Below, piece by piece: positions 1-6,485 of a DNA stretch of 7,588 nucleotides (position 1 is its first letter; each line of letters opens with the position of its first letter). The position numbers and the translations under genes were made by a program. The stretch spans positions 1 to 7,588 of the forward strand of contig JABHUV010000055.1 of assembly GCA_018658605.1 (NCBI GenBank), given 5' to 3'. This DNA comes from Planctomycetaceae bacterium. GTDB lineage: Bacteria > Planctomycetota > Planctomycetia > Pirellulales > Pirellulaceae. The notes beneath the pieces were generated by a model. The model made no database searches. It was given only the letters and a program-made list of their open reading frames with translations, and was not told the origin of the DNA.

Positions 1-2457
1 AGGGTCATTCAACAACAACAATTGAGCAACCGCTGAAACCGTCGTTTGCTTTAGATTGACAAACCGTTGAAGTACTTTTTGGCGTTGAGCAACATCCAAC
101 GATTCATCATTGCGCACAACCGACAGATAACCGACAACTGTATTCGTATCAAACCCCGTGGCACGAAATGGAGACTCTAACGTTCTCAACTGACATTTCT
201 CGAGTAAGGTCAACACAACGTTCCAGTCCACCGTCTTGTCTTCTTCTGGAACCAAATGTATGGCTACAATATCCATACACAAACTCCCAAACTGATCCGA
301 TGGCTTGGCATAGGCTTGTTGCAGAAATTGAAGCTTTTTAGTACGGTCCAGTTCAATCGCAACCAAACGTCGAACACATTCACGGCCGTCAGCCGACAAA
401 ACAGCGGAACTTGCTCCTGTTTGAAAACGTTCTTTTGCCAAGTCGGGCAACTTCAATGTCGTCAACACATCGCCCATATTGGCTAAATATGTCAAACTCA
501 CACCATGCTGTTGTTCTTCCCGTTTAATCCAGGCATAAGTTTGCTTTGCTAAATTAAGGTCTTCATTACGACCAGCACAAATCAGCATCCGCCGATTTAG
601 ATCCGCATCATTTTTCGCTGGATTAAATCTCAACATATGCTGCAACGCTAACTTACATTCTTCCGGAAGTCCGTAATCCATTGCCATGGCGACATATTGC
701 ACCGCCACCAACTCGTCTTTTGGAAACTTCTGAGCCCATTGTGCAAAGTATTTCACACCCTCTGGGCGTTTGGATGTTGACGCGTAGCTACGATAGTAAG
801 AGGTCTGCAATGTTAAGATTTCTCTCGCCATAGTTTCATTCATCGCTGTAAAATATGGTGCCGCCAGTAATTGCGAACGGATAGTGGCGCCTTTCGTGTT
901 GTTACCCCCTCGTTGAGCCCACAATTTGAGCAAGGGGTCATTATCTGCAGCGGCTAATGCTTGCTTGAGTATCTGAGCACGAGCTTTTAAATCTTTGTTG
1001 TTGCGATTCGCGTTGACCCAAGCTGCTGGGTAAGAAACAAGATTAGCGTATTGGAGAAATTTCTTGCGAGCGGCCAACACCATTTTGACATCGTTACGAA
1101 AACGATTATCGTCCTCAGCGTTTTTGAACAAATAGTCAATCATCGCGTGAGTGTCACTGCTGTTTTCGGGGTAGCGAGACAAAAATTCCCGACAGAGTTG
1201 CAACGCTCTGTTTTTATTAAATGCTTCACCTGTATAAATATTGAAAGCCAGATACCGGTACAATCTAGCCCGAGTCGTTGCGTTTTGAGTCTTTCCGATT
1301 GCTGCTCTAAACACGCGTTCCGTATCCTGCAACCGAGGTAATTCCGTGCCGTTAAGTCCGATAAACACTCCCGCAGCATTGTGAGTTATCGCATCGCCGA
1401 CTAACGCTTCACGCATCAATTGCAATGCTTTGGCGTTGTTCATCGCATTTTGATACTGGTTTGCCGCATATTGTTGCAATAACCACTTACGTTGATCGTT
1501 CGGATACAATCGCTTGAACTGTTGCACTAGTGATTCGGTCTGAGCCGGATTTGTGGCGCTGCGATACACATTGATTGTTTGCCCGTACAGCGCATCTGCG
1601 TCAGCGCGTAATTGTCCAGCACGTTGATAGGCGCCTGCCGCATTCGTGTATTGCTGCAATTGTTCATAATTCTGTGCGGTGGTAACGTGCCACCGTCGCT
1701 GTTGTTCCGTATCGCCGCTTAACTTACGTTGAAACAGCTTTGCAATCACTCGATTCGATTCCACTCGCAATGAAAGTCGTGAATACAAATAAATTGCATT
1801 TTCTGCCATCTGTTGAGCAAACGTACCATTGGGTATTTTATTAAAAGCGGCTTCGGATAACTCCGCTGCTTGGGTCTGCAACGTCACACCACCTTGGAGT
1901 TGAAATAAATAAACAGCACGTTGGACATATTTCTTGCCAACAGGATTATTGCCATAGCGCTGCCAAACTATTTCAGCGGCGTTAGCAGCGGCTTCTCGAT
2001 CTGGTGTTTGGTGTAGTGCATCGGCTAGTCGAATTTCCATCTCGGCCGCCTTGGGCGACTTAGCATATCGCTGCAGAAACTGCCGAGCGGATATTATTAG
2101 ATCGTTGTTTCGCGAAAGCACTTGTTGACCATCCATCAACTGCAACATCATCGCTTGGTGCTGCGGGTGATTAATGTGAATCTGCGTAAAACGTTGGCAA
2201 ATTCTGATTAAACCTAGTGTTCGACCATGTTGATAATATTGCGTGGCAAGCTGCAACATTAATGCCGCTGCTTCCGGCGAGGAATCTTTAAATTTCCCCA
2301 ATTCCGATTCCATCTGACTTAATTGTTGATTGATTTTTTCGGTCTCTGCTGTTGCCTCTGCAGATGCCTCTGTTGGTTGGGCACATACCGGAATTGGAAA
2401 ATCACCAATCGCCAAGCTAATTACAATCACTAATAATAGGATTCGTTTAATATTCAT
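1..2457 (-). CDS. Exported TPR-like helical-repeat protein, 3' end cut by window
   Basis: One reading frame runs without a stop from an ATG at 2457 to the left edge (819 codons, last visible codon CCT), so the C-terminus is missing. Residues 1-26 form a Sec signal peptide: basic MNIKR, hydrophobic ILLLVIVISLAIG, then VCA before Gln27. The Cys is not in a lipobox, so signal peptidase I is expected. The rest is almost wholly helical and rich in Gln and Ala, with degenerate TPR-like pairs such as RQFLQRYAKSP (125-135), CREFLSRYPENS (422-433), KYFAQWAQKFPKDE (569-582) and LAKERFQTGA (673-682). AGGAA lies 10 bases before the ATG. It follows the other TPR gene by 101 bases on the same strand and may be co-expressed with it. 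A scaffold or protein-binding role in the periplasm or envelope is inferred from the fold type. No enzymatic motif was seen and no named family was recognised. The reading frame is certain, the function is not. Confidence 0.92.
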   Translation of the reverse strand, partial: MNIKRILLLVIVISLAIGDFPIPVCAQPTEASAEATAETEKINQQLSQMESELGKFKDSSPEAAALMLQLATQYYQHGRTLGLIRICQRFTQIHINHPQHQAMMLQLMDGQQVLSRNNDLIISARQFLQRYAKSPKAAEMEIRLADALHQTPDREAAANAAEIVWQRYGNNPVGKKYVQRAVYLFQLQGGVTLQTQAAELSEAAFNKIPNGTFAQQMAENAIYLYSRLSLRVESNRVIAKLFQRKLSGDTEQQRRWHVTTAQNYEQLQQYTNAAGAYQRAGQLRADADALYGQTINVYRSATNPAQTESLVQQFKRLYPNDQRKWLLQQYAANQYQNAMNNAKALQLMREALVGDAITHNAAGVFIGLNGTELPRLQDTERVFRAAIGKTQNATTRARLYRYLAFNIYTGEAFNKNRALQLCREFLSRYPENSSDTHAMIDYLFKNAEDDNRFRNDVKMVLAARKKFLQYANLVSYPAAWVNANRNNKDLKARAQILKQALAAADNDPLLKLWAQRGGNNTKGATIRSQLLAAPYFTAMNETMAREILTLQTSYYRSYASTSKRPEGVKYFAQWAQKFPKDELVAVQYVAMAMDYGLPEECKLALQHMLRFNPAKNDADLNRRMLICAGRNEDLNLAKQTYAWIKREEQQHGVSLTYLANMGDVLTTLKLPDLAKERFQTGASSAVLSADGRECVRRLVAIELDRTKKLQFLQQAYAKPSDQFGSLCMDIVAIHLVPEEDKTVDWNVVLTLLEKCQLRTLESPFRATGFDTNTVVGYLSVVRNDESLDVAQRQKVLQRFVNLKQTTVSAVAQLLLLNDP

Positions 2458-2483
2458 TGTTTTCGTGTTCCTAGCTAAGTCAA

Positions 2484-2504
2484 AAGATGCGGAAATCCGC
2501 TCTT
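2484..2504 (-). terminator. Small hairpin between the two TPR genes, possible weak terminator or attenuator
   Basis: Read on the minus strand, AAGA-GCGG pairs with CCGC-(A)-TCTT around an ATTT loop, giving an 8-bp stem with one bulged base, followed by only a short T run (TTTT, then G). It lies 54 bases after the stop of the 823-residue TPR gene and 26 bases before the next ATG. That leaves no room for a full promoter downstream of it, so if it acts at all it would attenuate read-through rather than separate independent units. The rest of the 101-base gap (2458-2558) shows nothing else beyond the AGGAA before the next gene. Confidence 0.25.
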
Positions 2505-2558
2505 CTCAACTGCCTCACTTTTGAGTATCTACCATTTCAAGTTTATTAAAATCGTTTG

Positions 2559-5030
2559 CTAAAATCCTGCTCCCTTGAGAGCCTCAGCGATTTTCTTTGC
2601 GTCCGGTGCCAATTGACTCTCTGGAAAATCTGCTATCAACTGTTCAAATCGTTGCCGCGCCGGGCCTTGTCGTTCCATGCGAAACAAGCAGCGACCATAA
2701 TTGAACAAAATCACGTCTAAGAACCTAGCGTCAGGATGACTGTCCAACACAGTTTCAAAAGTATCAATCGCCCGCGCATAGTCTTTTTGCTGATAGTAGT
2801 GATCCGCCATCTTTGCCACAGCTTCGCCAACTCGACCACTTTCGGGAAACTGATCATATACTTTCTTAAATTCCTGAAACGCGCGATCGTGCAACTGGGC
2901 TACCGCAGCTTCGTTGGTCTGTGCACCTGCCATCGATTCAAAACACTCAGCAATTCCAAATTGTGCTTCACCACGAAGTTTACTGGTCTTCATGTTGACA
3001 AGTCGGGTGTAGATACCAATGGCACGATTCAAATCGCCCTCGACTCTAGCGACATCAGCAAGTTGCAATAGAGCATCATCGACAAATCCACTCGACGGGA
3101 ATTCTCTTTGTAAACGAGCACACATCGCCGATGCCAAATTCAAACGGTCCATTTCAAAGTAAATATGCCACAATTGCACATAGGTTTCTTCCAACAATCG
3201 GCCTCGCAGTCCCTGCACTTCTGACATCATATCTTCACAGATACGTAGTGCGAGTTTGTATTTTTCCGATGCCTTCTTCTCTAAACCGAATTCCTTGTAG
3301 CGGTTGCCGATTCGAGTCAATGCGTCCGCGGTCTTCAATTGTGTCTGTACGCGTAGTGCCTGATCTGAAATGAGAGCTCGCGTAACTCGAACGCCTCCGA
3401 TATTTCCTTCTAAACAACGACCGCTAGTAGTCAGAATGGAAACACCTTCACCAGTGTTGAGTTTATCTTCGTATGTCACTCGTACTTGGTCGCTCGGTAA
3501 TGCTTGCAGTACCTGATCAGAAACGGATGCATCGCTGCGTATCACAGAAATTGTCGCTCGAAACACTCCGCTATGAATCGCTGATGAAACGGGGGCAGGA
3601 GCAGATTCTGCAGCTTGCGTTCCATTATCCGCAGCAGCCGGTGCACCGTCCGGATTTTGCTTGCCATCGTCACCGCCATCGGTATCAGATTCCTGCGTCA
3701 GATTAAATTTTGTCGACAATTCGCGCTGCACTACAACTTCGGTAAGTGTTACAGGAAACTGTTCGATTAATTTAAATCGATCTATTTTTTCTTCTTCATC
3801 AAACATCGCTAGGTCTTCGACGTCTACGAGTGCCTTTGCTGCTTCATCCTCCGTTGGAATTTCTTGCTTAGCAATCAAATCTGCGGTTTCCGCCTCAATT
3901 TCTTCATCGGTTTTACGACGGTAAATCGAAATCGTTGCTTGTACTTGGTCCGCCCCAGCACTTATATCACGATCCGCATCAACAACTTCAACGTTAACGG
4001 ACTTGCCTAGTACGACACCCTTAATTGTTTCAACAAACGCGCCATCTTTTATTTGAACAATCCCATCACCCACTACAGTGACCGTTGACAAGACTTCCAC
4101 GTTGATTTTTTTATCAGCGGTATGTGCATCGGTGTAAAGAATCTCAACCGTATCACCCCCTTTGACTTCCAACACACCATTGCCCAACACCGGAACACCT
4201 AATTTGGTCGGAATCGATCCTAGGATGATCCGCACGTTACGTCCAATCGGAAAACACTGTACCGTTTCTTGATCTCCGCCAGATGATTTGCAAATCACAT
4301 CCACGCTATCTTCCGAGGTGAGAACGGCGAGATCAGCGTCTTCAACTTTGACAAAAAATCGCTTTGCTGCTTCTAATTTCTCGTTATTACTATCCTCAGC
4401 AGTGAGGGTTGTACCGACCTTTTCAAGTGCTGTGATTGCGCGACTATAATGTCCCTGCTGAAAATGCCCCAGTCCAATATAGTAGTACGCTTGATTCACT
4501 TCCGGGCTAACGGGAAACTTTTCAATCACATCCCGCATCACTTGAAAACATTTACCGTATAGCCGTGACCAATAATGACAAATCCCAACGTTAAGCATGG
4601 CTTCGGCGCGTTGAGCGTCATCGCGATTGTCTTCCGTCGTGACTGCTTCAAAGTGCGAACGAGCACGGTCGTACGCTCGCTCACGGTCTAAGTAATATTT
4701 GCCCAGACGAATATGAGCCGTGAACCGAACACGACTTCGCGGATACCGCTCGATTACCGATTTCCAAATTTCCAGTGCTTTGGTCGATTCCTGGGCATCT
4801 AATCGAGCGTCACCAGCGTCGATTAATTTACGAGCTGCGCGGTCTTCTACCAACGATCCGCGCAAAGCTGGTCGGGCGGATTCAGTCGATTCAATATCTT
4901 GCGCGTTTAATACGGTAGTTTGTGAAAAACTGCCAATTGCCATTACAATTATGAGCAATTTATAAACAATTTTTTCGACAGAAGTGTGTAACGATTGACG
5001 ATAGAACGAACGAACAAAGAAGTACTGCAT
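2559..5030 (-). CDS. Exported TPR / beta-module / TPR mosaic protein (823 aa)
   Basis: Complete gene, ATG to TAG. Residues 1-43 look like a Sec signal with a long n-region (Arg7, Arg11, Lys20, Lys24), a hydrophobic core LLIIVMAIGSFS and likely cleavage after VLNA. Residues about 64-206 are TPR-like helical pairs (ALEIWKSVIERYPRS, CFQVMRDVIEKFPVSPE, YYYIGLGHFQQGHYSRAI). Residues about 226-527 are beta-rich and appear to hold two diverged modules with acidic and Ala/Pro-rich inserts (listed separately). Residues about 558-818 return to TPRs of the YbgF/BamD-like class, for example AIGIYTRLVNMK, AFQEFKKVYDQFPESG, YARAIDTFETVLDSHPDA and RQRFEQLIADFPESQLAPDA. No good Shine-Dalgarno is visible: GGGG lies 12 bases upstream. 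The start is kept because no alternative in-frame start preserves the signal peptide better. It is probably a periplasmic or envelope scaffold, which is inference. It lies between the DUF1501 gene (129 bases upstream) and a second TPR gene. Confidence 0.95.
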   Translation of the reverse strand: MQYFFVRSFYRQSLHTSVEKIVYKLLIIVMAIGSFSQTTVLNAQDIESTESARPALRGSLVEDRAARKLIDAGDARLDAQESTKALEIWKSVIERYPRSRVRFTAHIRLGKYYLDRERAYDRARSHFEAVTTEDNRDDAQRAEAMLNVGICHYWSRLYGKCFQVMRDVIEKFPVSPEVNQAYYYIGLGHFQQGHYSRAITALEKVGTTLTAEDSNNEKLEAAKRFFVKVEDADLAVLTSEDSVDVICKSSGGDQETVQCFPIGRNVRIILGSIPTKLGVPVLGNGVLEVKGGDTVEILYTDAHTADKKINVEVLSTVTVVGDGIVQIKDGAFVETIKGVVLGKSVNVEVVDADRDISAGADQVQATISIYRRKTDEEIEAETADLIAKQEIPTEDEAAKALVDVEDLAMFDEEEKIDRFKLIEQFPVTLTEVVVQRELSTKFNLTQESDTDGGDDGKQNPDGAPAAADNGTQAAESAPAPVSSAIHSGVFRATISVIRSDASVSDQVLQALPSDQVRVTYEDKLNTGEGVSILTTSGRCLEGNIGGVRVTRALISDQALRVQTQLKTADALTRIGNRYKEFGLEKKASEKYKLALRICEDMMSEVQGLRGRLLEETYVQLWHIYFEMDRLNLASAMCARLQREFPSSGFVDDALLQLADVARVEGDLNRAIGIYTRLVNMKTSKLRGEAQFGIAECFESMAGAQTNEAAVAQLHDRAFQEFKKVYDQFPESGRVGEAVAKMADHYYQQKDYARAIDTFETVLDSHPDARFLDVILFNYGRCLFRMERQGPARQRFEQLIADFPESQLAPDAKKIAEALKGAGF
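3450..4355 (-). repeat. Two diverged beta-sandwich-like modules within the mosaic TPR protein
   Basis: Residues about 226-302 and 343-527 of the 823-aa protein share an ordered set of motifs. Each begins with a beta strand ending in DAD (FVKVEDADL at 226-234; VNVEVVDADRDI at 345-356) and then a hydrophobic strand (SVDVIC; QVQATISI). Next comes an F/V-R-[IA] strand (NVRIILGSIPT at 265-275; SGVFRATISVI at 487-497), and each ends with a GD/SD-x-V-x-[IV]-x-Y-x-D strand (GGDTVEILYTDA at 291-302; PSDQVRVTYEDK at 512-523). The order resembles the surface-protein pattern of 'DxDxN ... GDxETVxLxET ... GxFxGxI ... GDxVxVxYxD', which I recognise by eye only. The second copy is expanded by an acidic stretch (about 371-418) and an Ala/Pro/Asp-rich stretch (about 446-488). 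Homology of the two copies is inferred, not proven. Confidence 0.55.
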
Positions 5031-5077
5031 GGTGTGCTAAAGCCCCGATCAATATTTAGATAAAGTCATATTCAACA

Positions 5078-5114
5078 AATCGGACAGCACCCTATTACAG
5101 GACTCTGCCCGATT
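5078..5114 (-). terminator. Imperfect stem-loop after DUF1501 gene, candidate terminator
   Basis: On the minus strand, AATCGGGCAG pairs with CTGTCCGATT (10 positions, one C-A mismatch). An inner CCT/AGG helix sits inside the 17-base loop, and a moderately T-rich stretch (TTTGTTGAAT) follows. It begins 45 bases after the DUF1501 stop codon, a normal place for a factor-independent terminator of the PSD1-DUF1501 transcript. The T run is interrupted, so it may be weak or serve as an mRNA 3' stabiliser. The rest of the 129-base gap (5031-5159) is AT-rich and must hold any promoter for the downstream TPR gene, but no convincing -35/-10 pair was seen. Confidence 0.4.
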
Positions 5115-5159
5115 GTCTTAAAACCAATTAATTACGTCCGCTTTAACAGCAGGGTCCGA

Positions 5160-6413
5160 CTAGCTAAAAAGCTCCGTTATCGGACTGCCGTTATCAACTA
5201 ATTTCATGGGACGTAGCAATGGCGTCATGACTTCCTTTTCATGATCGATACCCAATGCATGACACATCGATGCATTGATATCAGCTACTTGTACAGGTCG
5301 ATCTTTTGGCATGTAACCATCTTCGTCGCTTGAGCCAATAACCTGACCACCCTTAATTCCGCCTCCAGCCATAAAGCCACTAAACACGGGAGCCCAGTGA
5401 TCACGTCCGGCGTTGTCATTAATGCGCGGAGTTCGACCAAACTCACTAAGCATAATAACCATCGTCTTCTCTAACATACCAGTCTCATTCAGGTCTTCGA
5501 TCAACGATGCCAAAGCAGGATCCATCACTTCACCATGGTTGGACATCGCAGTGAAGTTATTACTGTGCGTATCAAAACCACCGCGGTTGATTTGGACAAA
5601 TCGAACTCCTTTTTCGACCAATCGCTTGGCCATTAATGCACCACGACCAAAATTCGTATCGCCATAGCGACCGAGCGTCGTTGCATCAATTTTATCAAGC
5701 TCAAACGCTTCTAAGGCTGGCGATCGCATTAGTCGCACAGCATCATCAATAGACGTTTGTGTGGACGTAAGACGTGCATCTTCCTTTTTAACCGCAAAGC
5801 GCTTGTTCATCTTGGCTAACTCTTCCAAACGACGGTCACCTCGGACTTGGCCGATACCCTGAGGAAAGGCTAAGTAAGGATCTTTTTCACCAGGAGCTGC
5901 TACATAATAAGCCTCACAGCGTTGACCTAAGTAGCCTGCACGGCGAGCTTGTCCACTGATCGTAATATAGGGAGGTAAATCGCTGTTGTTGTCCAACTCA
6001 TGGACAACAACAGAACCGACTCCCGGATGACGTAAATTGGTACTTGGCAAATAACTTGTTTGCACATTGTAAGTCGCTCGACCATGAGCCCCTTGAGTAC
6101 CAGCAATGGAGCGGATGAGCGCTGCATGATGCATCTGTTTTGATAGTTTAGGAAATATTTCTGAAATCTGCATCCCAGCAACTGAGGTGGAAATCGGATT
6201 GAATTCACCTTGAGTCGGACGACCAGGCTTCGGATCCCATGTATCCAAGTGAGACATCCCACCGCCATTCCAAAACAAAATCACATGCTCTGCCTTCGCA
6301 GTGTGATCTTGGCCAGAAAAAGCTAAAAGATCTCGGATACTGAATCCTAAAATCGATGCGCTCGTCGCACCCATCATCGCTCTTCGACTAAGTCTATATT
6401 CTCGACATGCCAT
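5160..6413 (-). CDS. DUF1501 family protein with Tat-like signal
   Basis: The 417-residue product has the hallmarks of DUF1501 (Pfam PF07394), a family placed in the alkaline phosphatase/sulfatase-like superfamily but without a proven reaction. The N-terminus carries a twin-arginine stretch SRRAMMG (9-15), then a modest hydrophobic segment and AKA (39-41), suggesting Tat export. Family motifs follow in order: FWNGGGMSHLDTWDPKPG (47-64), AHGRATYNVQTSY (109-121), GGFDTHSNN (278-286), LSEFGRTPRIN (322-332) and GRDHW (336-340). Asp57, Asp60, Asp281, His283, Asp338 and His339 are candidate metal-site residues by analogy. Length is normal and nothing looks broken. ATG at 6413 is chosen over an in-frame TTG at 6437 because AGGAG sits 10 bases before the ATG, within the longer frame. 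It follows the PSD1 gene by 72 bases on the same strand, the usual planctomycete pairing. Confidence 0.97.
   Translation of the reverse strand: MACREYRLSRRAMMGATSASILGFSIRDLLAFSGQDHTAKAEHVILFWNGGGMSHLDTWDPKPGRPTQGEFNPISTSVAGMQISEIFPKLSKQMHHAALIRSIAGTQGAHGRATYNVQTSYLPSTNLRHPGVGSVVVHELDNNSDLPPYITISGQARRAGYLGQRCEAYYVAAPGEKDPYLAFPQGIGQVRGDRRLEELAKMNKRFAVKKEDARLTSTQTSIDDAVRLMRSPALEAFELDKIDATTLGRYGDTNFGRGALMAKRLVEKGVRFVQINRGGFDTHSNNFTAMSNHGEVMDPALASLIEDLNETGMLEKTMVIMLSEFGRTPRINDNAGRDHWAPVFSGFMAGGGIKGGQVIGSSDEDGYMPKDRPVQVADINASMCHALGIDHEKEVMTPLLRPMKLVDNGSPITELFS
5983..6013. repeat. Perfect 13-bp inverted repeat inside the DUF1501 gene
   Basis: CTGTTGTTGTCCA at 5983-5995 is the exact reverse complement of TGGACAACAACAG at 6001-6013, separated by a 5-base loop (ACTCA). 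In the minus-strand mRNA it forms an uninterrupted 13-bp hairpin over the codons for VVVHELDNNS of the DUF1501 protein. No T run follows, so it is not a standard terminator. The repeat is certain. Whether it has a role is unknown. Confidence 0.9.
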
Positions 6414-6423
6414 CGTTCGAATT

Positions 6424-6428
6424 CTCCT
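6424..6428 (-). promoter_or_regulatory. Shine-Dalgarno AGGAG that sets the DUF1501 start
   Basis: The minus strand reads CTAGGAGA, with AGGAG ending 10 bases before the ATG at 6413. The alternative upstream TTG at 6437 would put this site inside the coding frame and has no ribosome binding site of its own in the short gap after the PSD1 stop. The remainder of the 72-base gap (6414-6485) is AT-rich, with no hairpin seen. Confidence 0.75.
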
Positions 6429-6485
6429 AGTAATCAAAAACTAAAAACTCTGTATTATTTCTACGTGATTTAATGAGGTTGTCTG

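Noticed and set aside
9..21. CAACAACAACAA trinucleotide run at the left edge
   Set aside because: It simply encodes a run of Leu codons (TTG) in the left-hand TPR gene and is too short to be a meaningful microsatellite.
257..279. 7-bp inverted repeat TGTATGG / CCATACA in the left-hand TPR gene
   Set aside because: Too short to stand out from chance and inside a coding region.
256..1341. Short plus-strand open frames in the left third, where no complete gene is apparent at first sight
   Set aside because: The minus strand holds one uninterrupted 819-codon frame with a signal peptide through this region, so the plus-strand frames are shadows.
2559..5030. Naming the mosaic protein as BamD or YbgF/CpoB
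   Set aside because: Only the TPR segments resemble those families; the 823-residue length, the beta-rich core and the absence of a lipobox do not fit either.
5031..5085. Possible promoter for the mosaic TPR gene (TTGTTG followed by AT-rich TAAATATT on the minus strand)
   Set aside because: Spacing between the boxes is poor (about 14 bases) and planctomycete promoters are not well enough defined to call one by eye.
5080..5159. Alternative long-range pairing of TCGGAC...CCCT (5080-5093) with AGGGTCCGA (5151-5159)
   Set aside because: It needs a 4-base bulge and a loop of more than 50 bases, and competes with the more compact stem-loop at 5078-5114.
5253..5277. 8-bp inverted repeat CAATGCAT / ATGCATTG with a 9-base loop in the DUF1501 gene
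   Set aside because: An 8-bp match with a loop of this size is expected by chance in a window this long.
6414..6437. TTG at 6437 as the start of the DUF1501 gene, adding 8 residues
   Set aside because: The AGGAG 10 bases before ATG 6413 lies inside that extension and gives a better start directly before the twin-arginine segment.
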